The notes: generated by a model from the sequence alone, not told the origin. A stretch of 64,000 bases of DNA from Streptomyces sp. Ag109_O5-1 (GCF_003814875.1 NZ_RKQF01000001.1:10230001-10294000), one strand, 5' to 3'. Positions 41,488 to 49,790 are shown, counted from the stretch's first letter. Translations and numbers: made by a program.

Positions 41488-42300
41488 ATGCAGGTCGTTG
41501 TGATCGGCGGCGGTGGGTCCATAGGGATCGAGACCGTCGCCGGAGTCAAAGAGCACGGGAATGAGGCCGAGTTGGTCTCCGCTTCGAGTGGCGTCGACAT
41601 CCTTACGGGAGAAGGCCTGTCCGAGGCCCTCGAGAACTGCTCCGTACTGGTCGACCTGTCCGGGCCTCCCTCACTCGGTGACGGGGTTCTCACCGAGGAC
41701 TGCGGTCTGGTGATCGATGAGGAGGCTGTCACGCAGACGTTGTGCCGTTCCACGGCCAACCTGCTTTCGGCGGCCGCCGCCGCGGGCGTGAACCACTATG
41801 TCGCACTGTCCGTGGTCGGCGTCGATCGGTTGAGGGAGAGCGGATACTTCCGAGCCCTGTATGCCAAGGAGGCCTTGATCAGGCAGTCCCGGATGCCCTA
41901 CTCGATCATCCGGGCGACCCAGCTTTTCGAGTCCGCCGCTGACATCGCCGAAGCTGCCACAGAAGACTGGATCATCTGGGTGGCGCCCGTCCAGATCCGG
42001 CCGGTGTCCAGCGCGGAAGTCGCCACACTTGTGGCTCACACCGCTTCTTCCCGGCCGTTGCTCGGCGTTCGTGAGATCGCCGGCCCCGACGAGCTGCGGC
42101 TCGACACGTTCGTCCGGGCCGCCCTCACCGACATCGGGGACCACCGCCGTCTGTTCACCGACGACCGCAGTCCTTACTTCGGCGCCAGAATCCGGCGCCA
42201 TGATCTCCTGCCCGGCGCCGATGCCTGCATCGCGCCCACTCACTACGACGACCGGCGTGACAGCCGGCCCGTTCCCGGTTCCCGGGATCGTCACAACTGA
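41488..42300 (+). CDS. NmrA-like NAD(P)-binding protein (copy 3 of 3)
   Basis: A 270-residue atypical SDR: V-V-V-I-G-G-G-G-S-I-G-I (the usual T-G-L is altered to G-S), H-Y-V-A-L-S-V-V-G-V-D and P-Y-S-I-I-R-A-T-Q-L-F. It is more diverged than the copies at 26975 and 30781 and carries an extra segment near 70-85. It sits 53 bases after NDH-2, probably in the same transcript. ATG 41488 begins the Rossmann strand; GTG 41467 would add seven residues. Confidence 0.82.
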   Translation: MQVVVIGGGGSIGIETVAGVKEHGNEAELVSASSGVDILTGEGLSEALENCSVLVDLSGPPSLGDGVLTEDCGLVIDEEAVTQTLCRSTANLLSAAAAAGVNHYVALSVVGVDRLRESGYFRALYAKEALIRQSRMPYSIIRATQLFESAADIAEAATEDWIIWVAPVQIRPVSSAEVATLVAHTASSRPLLGVREIAGPDELRLDTFVRAALTDIGDHRRLFTDDRSPYFGARIRRHDLLPGADACIAPTHYDDRRDSRPVPGSRDRHN

Positions 42301-42329
42301 CCTTTCCTGCTTTCCCGTCGGAGGACACC

Positions 42330-42668
42330 ATGGACGCGAGCAAGGAGGCCGAACGCGGCCTCACCGACATCGAGGCGTACCTCTACCGAGAGGCTCATCT
42401 GCAAGCGGCGCGTCAGCGCGTGGCCGCTTTCACCGCGCGGGCCCCAGGGCTGACCCGGGAGCAGAAGACGGATATCGAGCGCTGGTATCTCGATGAGCAG
42501 CAGTACGTCGCGCGTCAGGTCACGGAGCACATCTCGGACCGCATCAGCCTGGCGGAGGAGCAGCACCATGTGCGCTTCAGACACTGGTTGCGGGGAACGG
42601 CGACCGCGATGGCTCTGATCACCGCCGTGATGCTGTGTTTCGCCGTGATGCTGGGAACGTTGAACTGA
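42330..42668 (+). CDS. small protein with one C-terminal membrane helix
   Basis: A 112-residue protein: about 80 hydrophilic, helical, charged residues followed by one membrane helix at about 86-108 and a very short tail, i.e. a C-tail-anchored topology. The soluble part contains the D-I-E-R-W-Y segment and many acidic and basic residues, consistent with a coiled coil. No family is recognised. A strong site (GGAGGACACC) precedes ATG 42330, 29 bases after the NmrA-like stop, so it belongs to the NDH-2 unit. Confidence 0.72.
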   Translation: MDASKEAERGLTDIEAYLYREAHLQAARQRVAAFTARAPGLTREQKTDIERWYLDEQQYVARQVTEHISDRISLAEEQHHVRFRHWLRGTATAMALITAVMLCFAVMLGTLN

Positions 42669-42670
42669 GC

Positions 42671-42698
42671 GACCGGCCGCTCACACGGCGGCCCGGTC
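42671..42698. terminator. hairpin between convergent genes
   Basis: GACCGGCCGC and GCGGCCCGGTC pair with one bulged base around a 7-base loop, directly after the stop at 42668. Confidence 0.6.
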
Positions 42699-42719
42699 GT
42701 GGCCTGTCGGCACGGGCGG

Positions 42720-43463
42720 TCATCTCCCCGTGATCCAGCCCAGATGGAGAACCGCCACGTCGTCTGCCAGGCCCCCGTAGGGTGCCGCCCTGGACGCGGC
42801 ACTGTGGACCAGGGCGTCGATGAACTCCTGCCCCGGCAGGTGTCCGTGCCGCATCGCCAGCCGCAGCAGGCCTTCCTCGCCAAGGCGGGTGGAGGGGGCG
42901 GTCTTTGCCTCGATCAGTCCGTCGGTGAAGAGGACCACGCTGTCGCGCGGGGACAGCGAGACATCGGTCCGTGTCCAGTCCTCGTATCCCGGAAACAGGC
43001 CCAGGGCGATTCCGGCCCGAGGTTCGATCCAGCGGATTTCCTCGTCGCTGCGCAGTAGAAGTCCTGGGTGCCCGGCGCTCACCACTTCCACGGACAGGCC
43101 TCCTGGCGGGAAAACCAGCGACACGGCAGTGGTGTAGGTGTCGTCGTCCGCTCTCTCGTCGACCAGGATCTTCTCCAGGATGCGCAGCCGCTCGAACTGG
43201 GTCTTGCCGCAGAGAACGGCGGTCCGCCAGGCCACGCGCAGGTGAACCGCCAGTGCGGCCTCAGCCGCCCCGTGTCCGGAGACGTCTCCCAGGATCACGT
43301 GCACGGTCGAGTCCTCGGTCTGCACAACGTCGTAGAAGTCACCGCACAACAGCGCGTGAGCCCGCTCCGGAATATAACGCGCAGCGGCCGAGAAATTGTC
43401 TTCACGCAGCGCCGGTGCAGGAAGCAGGCCTCGTTCCAGGGATATGTCTTCCTGGGCGATCAC
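42720..43463 (-). CDS. stand-alone SpoIIE/PP2C-type serine phosphatase
   Basis: A 247-residue phosphatase made of the SpoIIE core only. Metal-site blocks are L-C-G-D-F-Y-D-V (about 40), G-D-V-S-G-H-G (about 58), T-D-G-L-I-E-A and a final D-D-V-A-V-L. The N-terminus begins with the R-G-L-L-P block that normally links a sensor to the core, so this protein lacks its own sensor. GTG 43463 follows GAGGGTGG. An exact ECF41-type promoter lies about 150 bases upstream. It sits beside the ECF41-type sigma gene, divergently, and could belong to the same control circuit. Confidence 0.85.
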   Translation of the reverse strand: MIAQEDISLERGLLPAPALREDNFSAAARYIPERAHALLCGDFYDVVQTEDSTVHVILGDVSGHGAAEAALAVHLRVAWRTAVLCGKTQFERLRILEKILVDERADDDTYTTAVSLVFPPGGLSVEVVSAGHPGLLLRSDEEIRWIEPRAGIALGLFPGYEDWTRTDVSLSPRDSVVLFTDGLIEAKTAPSTRLGEEGLLRLAMRHGHLPGQEFIDALVHSAASRAAPYGGLADDVAVLHLGWITGR

Positions 43464-43614
43464 CCCACCCTCGATTCATGTGTGTCGCTCCCGCGGGCCC
43501 CTCGCCACTGGGCGTAATCGCCTTTTCGTGCAGCAGCCATGGAAATGCAGACCTCCAGGGTTTGTCATTCGGCAGGAGGCTCCGGAAACCGAGAGGTGCC
43601 GGGGCCATGACTGA

Positions 43615-43641
43615 GACCGACCGCCCGGAGCATCTGTGACA
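43615..43641 (-). promoter_or_regulatory. ECF41-type promoter motif (exact) for the SpoIIE phosphatase
   Basis: TGTCACA, 16 bases, GGTC on the minus strand. Confidence 0.78.
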
Positions 43642-43778
43642 CGCAGGGCAGCCGCCCCTCGTGCGAACCGGCTGCGCCAGGGCCGAAGGCGCCGGTGAGC
43701 GAGAGCGGCTACGGAGGGGCAGGGCCACGACCCGCGTCGGGGCCGCCACTGCGAGACCGAGCGTCCGCGGTCGGCTGT

Positions 43779-43805
43779 TGTCACAAGTCCTGTGCATGCC
43801 CGGTC
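43779..43805 (+). promoter_or_regulatory. ECF41-type promoter motif (exact) for the sigma-factor gene itself
   Basis: TGTCACA, 16 bases, GGTC on the plus strand, about 100 bases before ATG 43907. It implies autoregulation of the ECF41-type sigma factor. Confidence 0.8.
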
Positions 43806-43906
43806 AAAGGATCGAGCCGAGAAACGAAGGAGGTGTGTCGTGTCGGCACACCGAATTCTCTGTAGCCCTCACGAAGGGCTGTGCCTTGTGAGGGGGAGGA
43901 CGTCGC

Positions 43907-44839
43907 ATGGACCACGCTGACGCGGTGCCGGTCGCGGAGTTGCTCGATGAGCGTCGGCACCTGCTGGAAGTCGCCTATTGGATGCTGGGCAGCTCCCGTG
44001 ACGCGGAGAGTGTCGTCGCTCAGACCTACCGACGGTGGTACGGGCTGTCCGACGCGGAGCGCGGGCGTATCACGGCTCCCCGATACTGGCTCGCGAAGAC
44101 CGCGGGCGGGATCTGTCTGGGCCTGCTCGCCCGTCCCCACCGGAGTGCGGCCGGCCCATGGCAGCAGAGCGAGGAGCACCATGCTTCGACGGAAGACGTC
44201 GAGGGGGTGCCGGCGAGCCTGGCGGCAGACGTCAGCCAGGTTCTGCTGAACGCGCTGGACTCTCTGTCGCCGGCCGAGCGGGCGGCGTTTGTGCTCAATG
44301 ACGTCTTCGGGATGGCCTCCGATTCGGTGGCCGACATCGTGGGACGCACGGAGTCCGAGTGCGTCGAACTCGCCGACCGGGCCCGTCGCAGTCTTCGGAG
44401 GCAGCGCTCACGCCGCACCACACCGGACGAGCACGATCTTCTCGCCCGCGCCGTCAGCCAGGCCTGCGTGAACGAGGATGCCGAACTGCTCGAGTCGCTG
44501 CTGTGCCCGGACGCCACGGCGTTCTTCGACGGCGGCGGCAAGGTCCGCGCACTGAGCAGGCCCGTACACGGCGCCCGTCAGGTGGCCCACAGCCTGCTGA
44601 CACTCCTGGCCCGCCACCCCCGCACCACCCTGACCACCCACTCTGTCAACGGGCGCACCGGCCTCATCGCCCGCTACGACCGCCAGGTCGCCGCCGTGAT
44701 CAGCTTTGACGTCGCCGGCCACCAGGTCGCACAGGTCTGGGTCGTCCTCAACCCCGACAAGCTGCGCTCCTGGAACCAGCCCGCCACTCCCGGTGACCCC
44801 GGCGCGCACCGGGGCCCGGCACAGCAGGGTGATCGCTGA
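43907..44839 (+). CDS. ECF41-type RNA polymerase sigma factor with SnoaL-like C-terminal domain (likely master of the local regulon)
   Basis: A 310-residue sigma factor: region 2 at about 10-75 (weak: A-Y-W-M-L-G-S-S-R-D-A-E, where -35 paralogues have A-E-D), region 4 at about 108-160 (L-S-P-A-E-R-A-A-F-V-L-N-D), then a SnoaL/NTF2-like domain. The ECF41 C-terminal motifs D-G-G-G-K (about 206) and N-P-D-K-L (about 284) are intact, but the linker W-L-P-E-P is missing, the reverse of the paralogue at 1791. GGGGGAGGACG precedes ATG 43907. Its own exact ECF41-type promoter and 15 others within 38 kb make it the best candidate for reading them. Confidence 0.87.
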   Translation: MDHADAVPVAELLDERRHLLEVAYWMLGSSRDAESVVAQTYRRWYGLSDAERGRITAPRYWLAKTAGGICLGLLARPHRSAAGPWQQSEEHHASTEDVEGVPASLAADVSQVLLNALDSLSPAERAAFVLNDVFGMASDSVADIVGRTESECVELADRARRSLRRQRSRRTTPDEHDLLARAVSQACVNEDAELLESLLCPDATAFFDGGGKVRALSRPVHGARQVAHSLLTLLARHPRTTLTTHSVNGRTGLIARYDRQVAAVISFDVAGHQVAQVWVVLNPDKLRSWNQPATPGDPGAHRGPAQQGDR

Positions 44840-44875
44840 CGGTCGAGCGTGCCGTGCCCATGGACGCCGACGGTG

Positions 44876-45544
44876 TCAGCAGCCGTCGACGAACGTGACC
44901 GTCTCGTCGAGCGGTGCCCGGCCGATACGGGGCTGGCTTGCCGTGACGTCCTCGTGCCCGATCGACATGCCGCAGAAGAGGAGGAGTTCATCCGGGGGCG
45001 ACAGGACTTCCGCGACGGTCCTGTGATACTTCGCCCAGGCCATCTGCGTGCAACTGTGCAGCCCTTCGGCGCGGAGCAGAAGCATCACGGACTGCAGATA
45101 CATCCCCACGTCGGACCACTGGGGCCGGCCCATGCAGCGGTCTATGTAGAAGAACAGGGCGGCGGGTGCCCCGAAGCAGTCCCAGTTCGCGGCAGCGGCT
45201 CGCTGCCGCGCCTCCAGGTCCTCACGCGGAATGCCGAGTGCGCCGTAGCGCTGCTCGCCGAAGGCGGACCGGCGCTCCTGGTAGGGGCTCTTCAGCGTAG
45301 GCGGGTACTGCTCGTACTCCGGCTCGTCCCAGGAGTCGCCTGCGGCTATGCGCTCGCCGGCGCGCTTCTTGAGCTCGGCCAGCGGCCGGCCGGTCAGCAC
45401 GTAGGTGTGCCACGGCTGGAGGTTCGATGCGGACGGTGCCCAGGCCGCGCCGGACAGCACGCGCTCCAGGACCTCGCGCGGGACCTGCTGGTCGGTGAAT
45501 CCCCGCACAGCTCGCCGACTCGCGACCGCCTCGTAGACGTTCAT
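44876..45544 (-). CDS. nitroreductase-family FMN oxidoreductase (copy 2)
   Basis: A 222-residue nitroreductase closely similar to the one at 35650: S-R-R-A-V-R-G-F, W-A-P-S-A-S-N-L-Q-P-W, G-L-H-S-C-T-Q-M and C-G-M-S-I-G-H. It lacks the C-terminal extension of copy 1. ATG 45544 has CAGG upstream. The MarR copy 2 gene lies 94 bases upstream on the same strand, and the gap holds ACGGTATC at 45597-45604, similar to half of the MarR dyad, so MarR control is likely. It converges on the sigma-factor gene with only 36 bases between. Confidence 0.87.
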   Translation of the reverse strand: MNVYEAVASRRAVRGFTDQQVPREVLERVLSGAAWAPSASNLQPWHTYVLTGRPLAELKKRAGERIAAGDSWDEPEYEQYPPTLKSPYQERRSAFGEQRYGALGIPREDLEARQRAAAANWDCFGAPAALFFYIDRCMGRPQWSDVGMYLQSVMLLLRAEGLHSCTQMAWAKYHRTVAEVLSPPDELLLFCGMSIGHEDVTASQPRIGRAPLDETVTFVDGC

Positions 45545-45638
45545 GAGTTGCCTGCACCCCTCTCCGTTCGATGCGCACGTTACCGTCACACACAAGACGG
45601 TATCATTCAATACTATCTATTGCCATGGTTCGGAGTGT

Positions 45639-46093
45639 TCACGCCTCGCCCTCGGGGGGGTGGGCGAACCGGGTCAGCAGCCTCGTCAGCTGCTCAAGCT
45701 CACCGGGCCCCAGTTCGGCAACCATGCTTTCGGCCAGCGGCTGCGCCGCCACATGAGCCGCATCGAAGAGCTCGACACCCTCAGGGGTGATCTCCACCGC
45801 CCGCACCCGACGGTCCCCCGGAACCGCCCTGCGCACCGCCAGCCCCCTACGCTCCAGGTCGTCCACGACCCGCATGATCCCCGCCTTGTCCGACCCCGTC
45901 GCCGCCGCCAGATCCCGCTGCACCGTCGGCCCCCGGTCGACCAGCACCAGCAGCACCGCGAAATGCCGCAACTCGACACCGAGCGGACGCAGCGCCTCCG
46001 TCATCACCCCCGCCGCACGCCAGTGCGCCCGCCGCAACAACAGTGCGAGGGCGAAAGGCGAGGCATCCCCGGGGCGGTCCGTCGCACGCGAGG
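45639..46093 (-). repeat. inverted repeat arm containing MarR copy 2
   Basis: Partner of 39170-39624. The identity ends abruptly at 46093 (start side) and becomes patchy in the last 15 codon positions. Confidence 0.85.
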
Positions 46094-46142
46094 TGGTGCA
46101 GGGGGTGGTTGTCTGAGGTGTCTGAAAAGCTCCGGTGGTCAC
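45639..46142 (-). CDS. MarR-family transcriptional regulator (copy 2)
   Basis: A 167-residue MarR protein identical in its core to the one at 39139 (same recognition helix and wing). The first about 20 residues are different (M-T-T-G-A-F-Q-T-P-Q) and the end reads H-P-P-E-G-E-A instead of H-P-A-E-D-E-A. GTG 46142 is used. A degenerate dyad CGATACGGTTTC lies upstream at 46171. Near-identity at DNA level means a recent duplication or gene conversion; both copies would bind similar operators. Confidence 0.87.
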   Translation of the reverse strand: MTTGAFQTPQTTTPCTTSRATDRPGDASPFALALLLRRAHWRAAGVMTEALRPLGVELRHFAVLLVLVDRGPTVQRDLAAATGSDKAGIMRVVDDLERRGLAVRRAVPGDRRVRAVEITPEGVELFDAAHVAAQPLAESMVAELGPGELEQLTRLLTRFAHPPEGEA

Positions 46143-46341
46143 GGGGTCACATTACAGTCATAGGTGCATTCGATACGGTTTCAGTCGAAACTGGTCATGT
46201 GCTGCTGCTCTCTCGCACCCAGGAGGCCCGTCCGCCCGTAGTCACTTGACTGATGTGTCAGGTCTCGGTCGGCCCCCAGGCTCTTGGTAACCCGATCCAC
46301 CTCCGTGGTGGTCGCGGCGGGAAGACGAGAGAGGACGAATC

Positions 46342-46827
46342 ATGAGTGGGAAGGTCTTCGGCACCGATGACGGGCCCGGGTGTGCTCGCGAAGATCGCAG
46401 ACACCGGCGCGATGGCAACACACGGCGGGATGTTCATTCCGGGCCTGTGACATGCCGGACGGTCGTGGCACTCCTCGAAGAGGAGGCGCCTCTGCCGGTC
46501 GTGACAGATCTCCGGTACGACAGCACGGACCCGTTCTCGGTGTTCATGGTGTTCAACGCGGGCACCGACATGGTCATCGAGTGGGAATTCGGGCGTGAGC
46601 TCCTGGATTCCGGCCGACGGCGGCTGACCGGTCTCGGCGATGTCCAGATATGGCCTGCCGAGATCCGAGGTCATGGGCTGGTGTACATGTCGTTCAGGTC
46701 GGGCTGGGAAAAGTTTGTCGTGGCTGCATCTGCGGTAGCGATCGACGAATTCATGGAACGCACTGCCGAGGTCGTTCCCCTTGGAGAGGAAAGAAGTTTT
46801 CTGGGCGTTGAAGGCTTCGTCCGTTGA
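46342..46827 (+). CDS. SsgA-like sporulation/cell-division protein
   Basis: A protein of the SsgA-like (SALP) family, which in Streptomyces and relatives guides septum and peptidoglycan events during sporulation. The core is recognisable from V-V-T-D-L-R-Y-D through D-P-F-S-V, I-E-W-E-F-G-R-E-L-L, G-D-V-Q-I-W-P and a late F-M-E-R-T-A-E-V-V-P. ATG 46342 has a good site (GAGAGAGGACG) but adds about 35 Arg/Gly/Asp-rich residues not typical of the family; GTG 46447 gives a 127-codon gene of near-usual length but with a weak site. Which start is used is unsettled. Confidence 0.75.
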   Translation: MSGKVFGTDDGPGCAREDRRHRRDGNTRRDVHSGPVTCRTVVALLEEEAPLPVVTDLRYDSTDPFSVFMVFNAGTDMVIEWEFGRELLDSGRRRLTGLGDVQIWPAEIRGHGLVYMSFRSGWEKFVVAASAVAIDEFMERTAEVVPLGEERSFLGVEGFVR

Positions 46828-46973
46828 TCGGCTGCGGGCCGCTGAGACTCTCCGTTCGCCGCGTCGTCCGAGAGTCGTTCGACTGATGGTTGAGCCTCGC
46901 CGATGTGGGAGCGCACCTGACAGGTACGATGGTGGTCGGAACGCCCCCTTGACGGAGAGAAGCTTCACGTGTC

Positions 46974-49790
46974 GTGCCCGATGCCTGCTGTGCCGATGCG
47001 GGCACGTCCGGCCCTGCCCGAGCATTCCCCGCAGAAGGCGGGATCCGCACGCCTGCGATGATCGGGCGGGATGGGGAGCTGCGCACCCTGCGTGGGCTGC
47101 TGGCGGACACTGCGGGTGGGAACGGCAGCACCCTGCTGGTCCACGGCGCCGCCGGGGTCGGCAAGTCGGCTCTGCTGCGCACCATTGGGGCCGAGGCCAC
47201 CGAAAGCGGCTTCAAGGTGCTGCGCACATCCGGGGTGGAGCCCGAGCAGTGGCTGCCGTTCGCCGCGCTGCAGCTGCTGCTGCAACCGCTCGCCCGTGGT
47301 GTCGAGGACCTGTCGGCTCCGTACCGCTCGGCACTGAGCGGCGTGTTCGGCGTCAGGGACACCGAGCCCGAGATCTACCAGGTCGGACTGGCCGTGCTCG
47401 AACTGCTCGCCGACGCGGCCAGCCGGCAGCCACTCCTGCTGCTGGTCGACGACCTGCAGTGGATCGACACCTCCAGCCGGGACGTCCTCAAGTTCGTGGC
47501 CCGACGTACCCGCGACCTCGCCGTACAGGTCATCGCCGCCGCCCGGATCCAGTACTCCGACTCGTATGTGCACCTGGACCTCCGCTTGAAGCCGCTCGGC
47601 CCGCAGGCCGCCGCCGAATTGCTCGATGCCGGCGCGCCGGACCTGCCGGCGCCGTTGCGGGCGCTCATCCTCGAGCGTGCCGCGGGTTTTCCGCTGGCCC
47701 TGGTGGAGCTACCCAAGGCGGTGCAGGGCATGACCGCGCAGATGGACGACCTGCCGCTGACCCAGCGGCTGGAGGACGCTTTCTCCGCGCGTACCGATGC
47801 GGTGAGCCGGGCCTGTCGCACGTTGCTCCTGGTCCTGGCCGCCGAGCCGGCCGCGCCACTGAACCTGCTGTTGGACGTGGCGAGTCGGCTCTCCGGTTCG
47901 GCGGTCTCCGTCGACGCGGTGCAGGAGGCGGTCGACGCGGATCTGGTCACACTGGTCGGCTACACCCCCGAGTTCCGCCATCCGTTGATGCGCACGGCGA
48001 TCTACACCCACGCCACGATCGCCGATCGGCTGGCCGCTCACCGTGCCCTCGCATCGGTGATGGACGACGCCCCCGAGCGCCAACTGGCCCACGAGGCGGC
48101 GGCCACGATCGGGCCGGACGAGGAACTGGCCGCCCGGCTCGAGCGTTTCGCCGCTGCGGCGCAGGCCCGGGGGAAGGTGGCGGCTGCTGTCCCGGCGCTG
48201 CGTCAGGCGGCCGACCTCGTCCTCGATGCGCAACGGCGGACCGGGATCCTGGTCCGGGCGGCCGAGCTGTCCAGCGAGATCAACGACCGCATCAGCGTCC
48301 AGCTGCTGCTGGACCGTATCGACACCAGTGTGCTGGGCCCGGTGGAGCGGGCTCGCCTCATGGTGGTGTCCGACAGCTCCGCCTTCGAACCGGACGAGCC
48401 GCAGCGACGGATCCAGGACATGGTCGCCGCGGCGGCCGGAGCCTTCGACGCGGGAGCCGGAGACGTCGCGGAGGACCTGTTGTGGCGTGCCAGCGCGCGA
48501 TGCTTCTTCCAGGACGGCGACGCACAGGTACGCGCTCAGGCCGCGGCGGAACTGGATCGCTGGAAACCTGATCCGGACGCTCCCCATGTGCTCGCGGTGC
48601 GGGCGTACTCCGAGCCGTACCGGCACGGGGCCGACGTGATCGCGCGGCTCGACGGAATCAGGGCAGACCGTCAAGACGGCCGGATCCTGCATTTTCTCGG
48701 TAGCGGAGCCCTGGTCATCGGCGACATCAGTCGCGCCGCCCACCACCTCGCGCTGGCAGCCGCGGCGTGGCGGTCGCAGGGCCGACTCGGGCTGCTCGCC
48801 CGTTCGCTGGCGGCCAGCTGGCCGCAGGTGTACCTCGGCCGGCTGGAGCGAGCTCGCGAGGAGTCCGCCGAGGGGCTCGCCCTGGCCGAGGAGACCGGGG
48901 AAGGGATCGTCTGGCTGGGGCTGAAGGGCACCGCCGGCCTGGTGGCGGCGCTGCGCGGAGAAACCGAGCAGGCAGCGCGGATGATCCGCGAACTCCGCAT
49001 GCACAGCCTGTTCCCCGGTATGCCGTTCGTCACCGTGATGGCGCAGCAGACCGACGGCCTGCTCGCCCTCTTCGACGGCCGCGCCGAGGAGGCGTACGAC
49101 GTTCTCTCGCGCGCGTTCGATCCGATCGACCCCCACTACCACTCGGTGAGCCGCTGGCTGCTCGCGCCGGATCTGGCGGATGCCGCAGTCGCCGCGGGCA
49201 CCGTGCAGCAGGCCCGGGAGCTGCTGGCCGATCTTCCGGAGCTGGCCGGACGGCTGCCTTCGGAAATGATGGTCGTGGCTCATGCCTACACCGACGCGGT
49301 GCTGGCTCCGGACGACGTCGCGGAAGAGCGCTACGCCGCGGCCCTTACCGCACTGCCGGCCGACTGGACGCTGTCGCGTGCCCGCCTGCAGCTGCACCAG
49401 GGCCGCCGGCTGCGCCGCCAACGCCGCAACGCGGACGCCCGGCAACCGCTTCGACTCGCCCGTGACGAGTTCGACCGGGCCGGTGCGCGGCCCTGGGCCG
49501 AGATGGCCCGTGAGCAGCTGCGTGCCACGGGTGAGTCGAGCGGCCGACGGCACGCGAACACCGGCGAGCAACTGTCCGCCCAGGAAATGCAGATAGCCGT
49601 GCTCGCGTCACAGGGGCTGAGCAACCGGGAAATCGGCCAGCGCCTGTTCATCTCGCACCGCACCGTCGGAGCGCACCTGTACCGCATCTATCCACGCCTC
49701 GGCATCACCGGCCGGGGCAAGCTCGCCGCGGCGCTGGCCGCACTGCACGACGAACAGCCCACGCCTGACGTCTTCGGCGCCTCGGACTGA
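46974..49790 (+). CDS. large ATP-binding LuxR-family (LAL) transcriptional regulator (second)
   Basis: A 938-residue LAL regulator: Walker A G-A-A-G-V-G-K-S at about 60, Walker B L-L-L-L-V-D-D-L-Q-W at about 160, a helical repeat middle, and a C-terminal LuxR helix-turn-helix at about 865-925 (L-S-A-Q-E-M, G-L-S-N-R-E-I-G, I-S-H-R-T-V-G-A-H-L). It is only distantly like the LAL protein at 8505. GTG 46974 has GGAGAGAAG about 12 bases upstream; ATG 47058, at the start of the ATPase domain, is a shorter alternative. No target can be read from the context. Confidence 0.87.
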   Translation: MPDACCADAGTSGPARAFPAEGGIRTPAMIGRDGELRTLRGLLADTAGGNGSTLLVHGAAGVGKSALLRTIGAEATESGFKVLRTSGVEPEQWLPFAALQLLLQPLARGVEDLSAPYRSALSGVFGVRDTEPEIYQVGLAVLELLADAASRQPLLLLVDDLQWIDTSSRDVLKFVARRTRDLAVQVIAAARIQYSDSYVHLDLRLKPLGPQAAAELLDAGAPDLPAPLRALILERAAGFPLALVELPKAVQGMTAQMDDLPLTQRLEDAFSARTDAVSRACRTLLLVLAAEPAAPLNLLLDVASRLSGSAVSVDAVQEAVDADLVTLVGYTPEFRHPLMRTAIYTHATIADRLAAHRALASVMDDAPERQLAHEAAATIGPDEELAARLERFAAAAQARGKVAAAVPALRQAADLVLDAQRRTGILVRAAELSSEINDRISVQLLLDRIDTSVLGPVERARLMVVSDSSAFEPDEPQRRIQDMVAAAAGAFDAGAGDVAEDLLWRASARCFFQDGDAQVRAQAAAELDRWKPDPDAPHVLAVRAYSEPYRHGADVIARLDGIRADRQDGRILHFLGSGALVIGDISRAAHHLALAAAAWRSQGRLGLLARSLAASWPQVYLGRLERAREESAEGLALAEETGEGIVWLGLKGTAGLVAALRGETEQAARMIRELRMHSLFPGMPFVTVMAQQTDGLLALFDGRAEEAYDVLSRAFDPIDPHYHSVSRWLLAPDLADAAVAAGTVQQARELLADLPELAGRLPSEMMVVAHAYTDAVLAPDDVAEERYAAALTALPADWTLSRARLQLHQGRRLRRQRRNADARQPLRLARDEFDRAGARPWAEMAREQLRATGESSGRRHANTGEQLSAQEMQIAVLASQGLSNREIGQRLFISHRTVGAHLYRIYPRLGITGRGKLAAALAALHDEQPTPDVFGASD

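Larger units (their letters stand above)
43464..43906. other. 443-base divergent control region
   Basis: The region holds two back-to-back ECF41-type promoters (43615-43641 minus, 43779-43805 plus) with unusually long leaders on both sides: about 150 bases to the phosphatase gene and 100 to the sigma gene. GAAACGAAGGAGG at 43821-43833 looks like a ribosome site, but no convincing small gene follows it. Confidence 0.5.

Noticed and set aside
42292..42320. CGTCACA at the end of NmrA-like copy 3
   Set aside because: No GGTC follows at 16 bases, and it lies within the coding end of a gene that already has an operon promoter.
46446..46452. TGTGACA near the SsgA-like gene
   Set aside because: The -10 part is absent at the required spacing on either strand.
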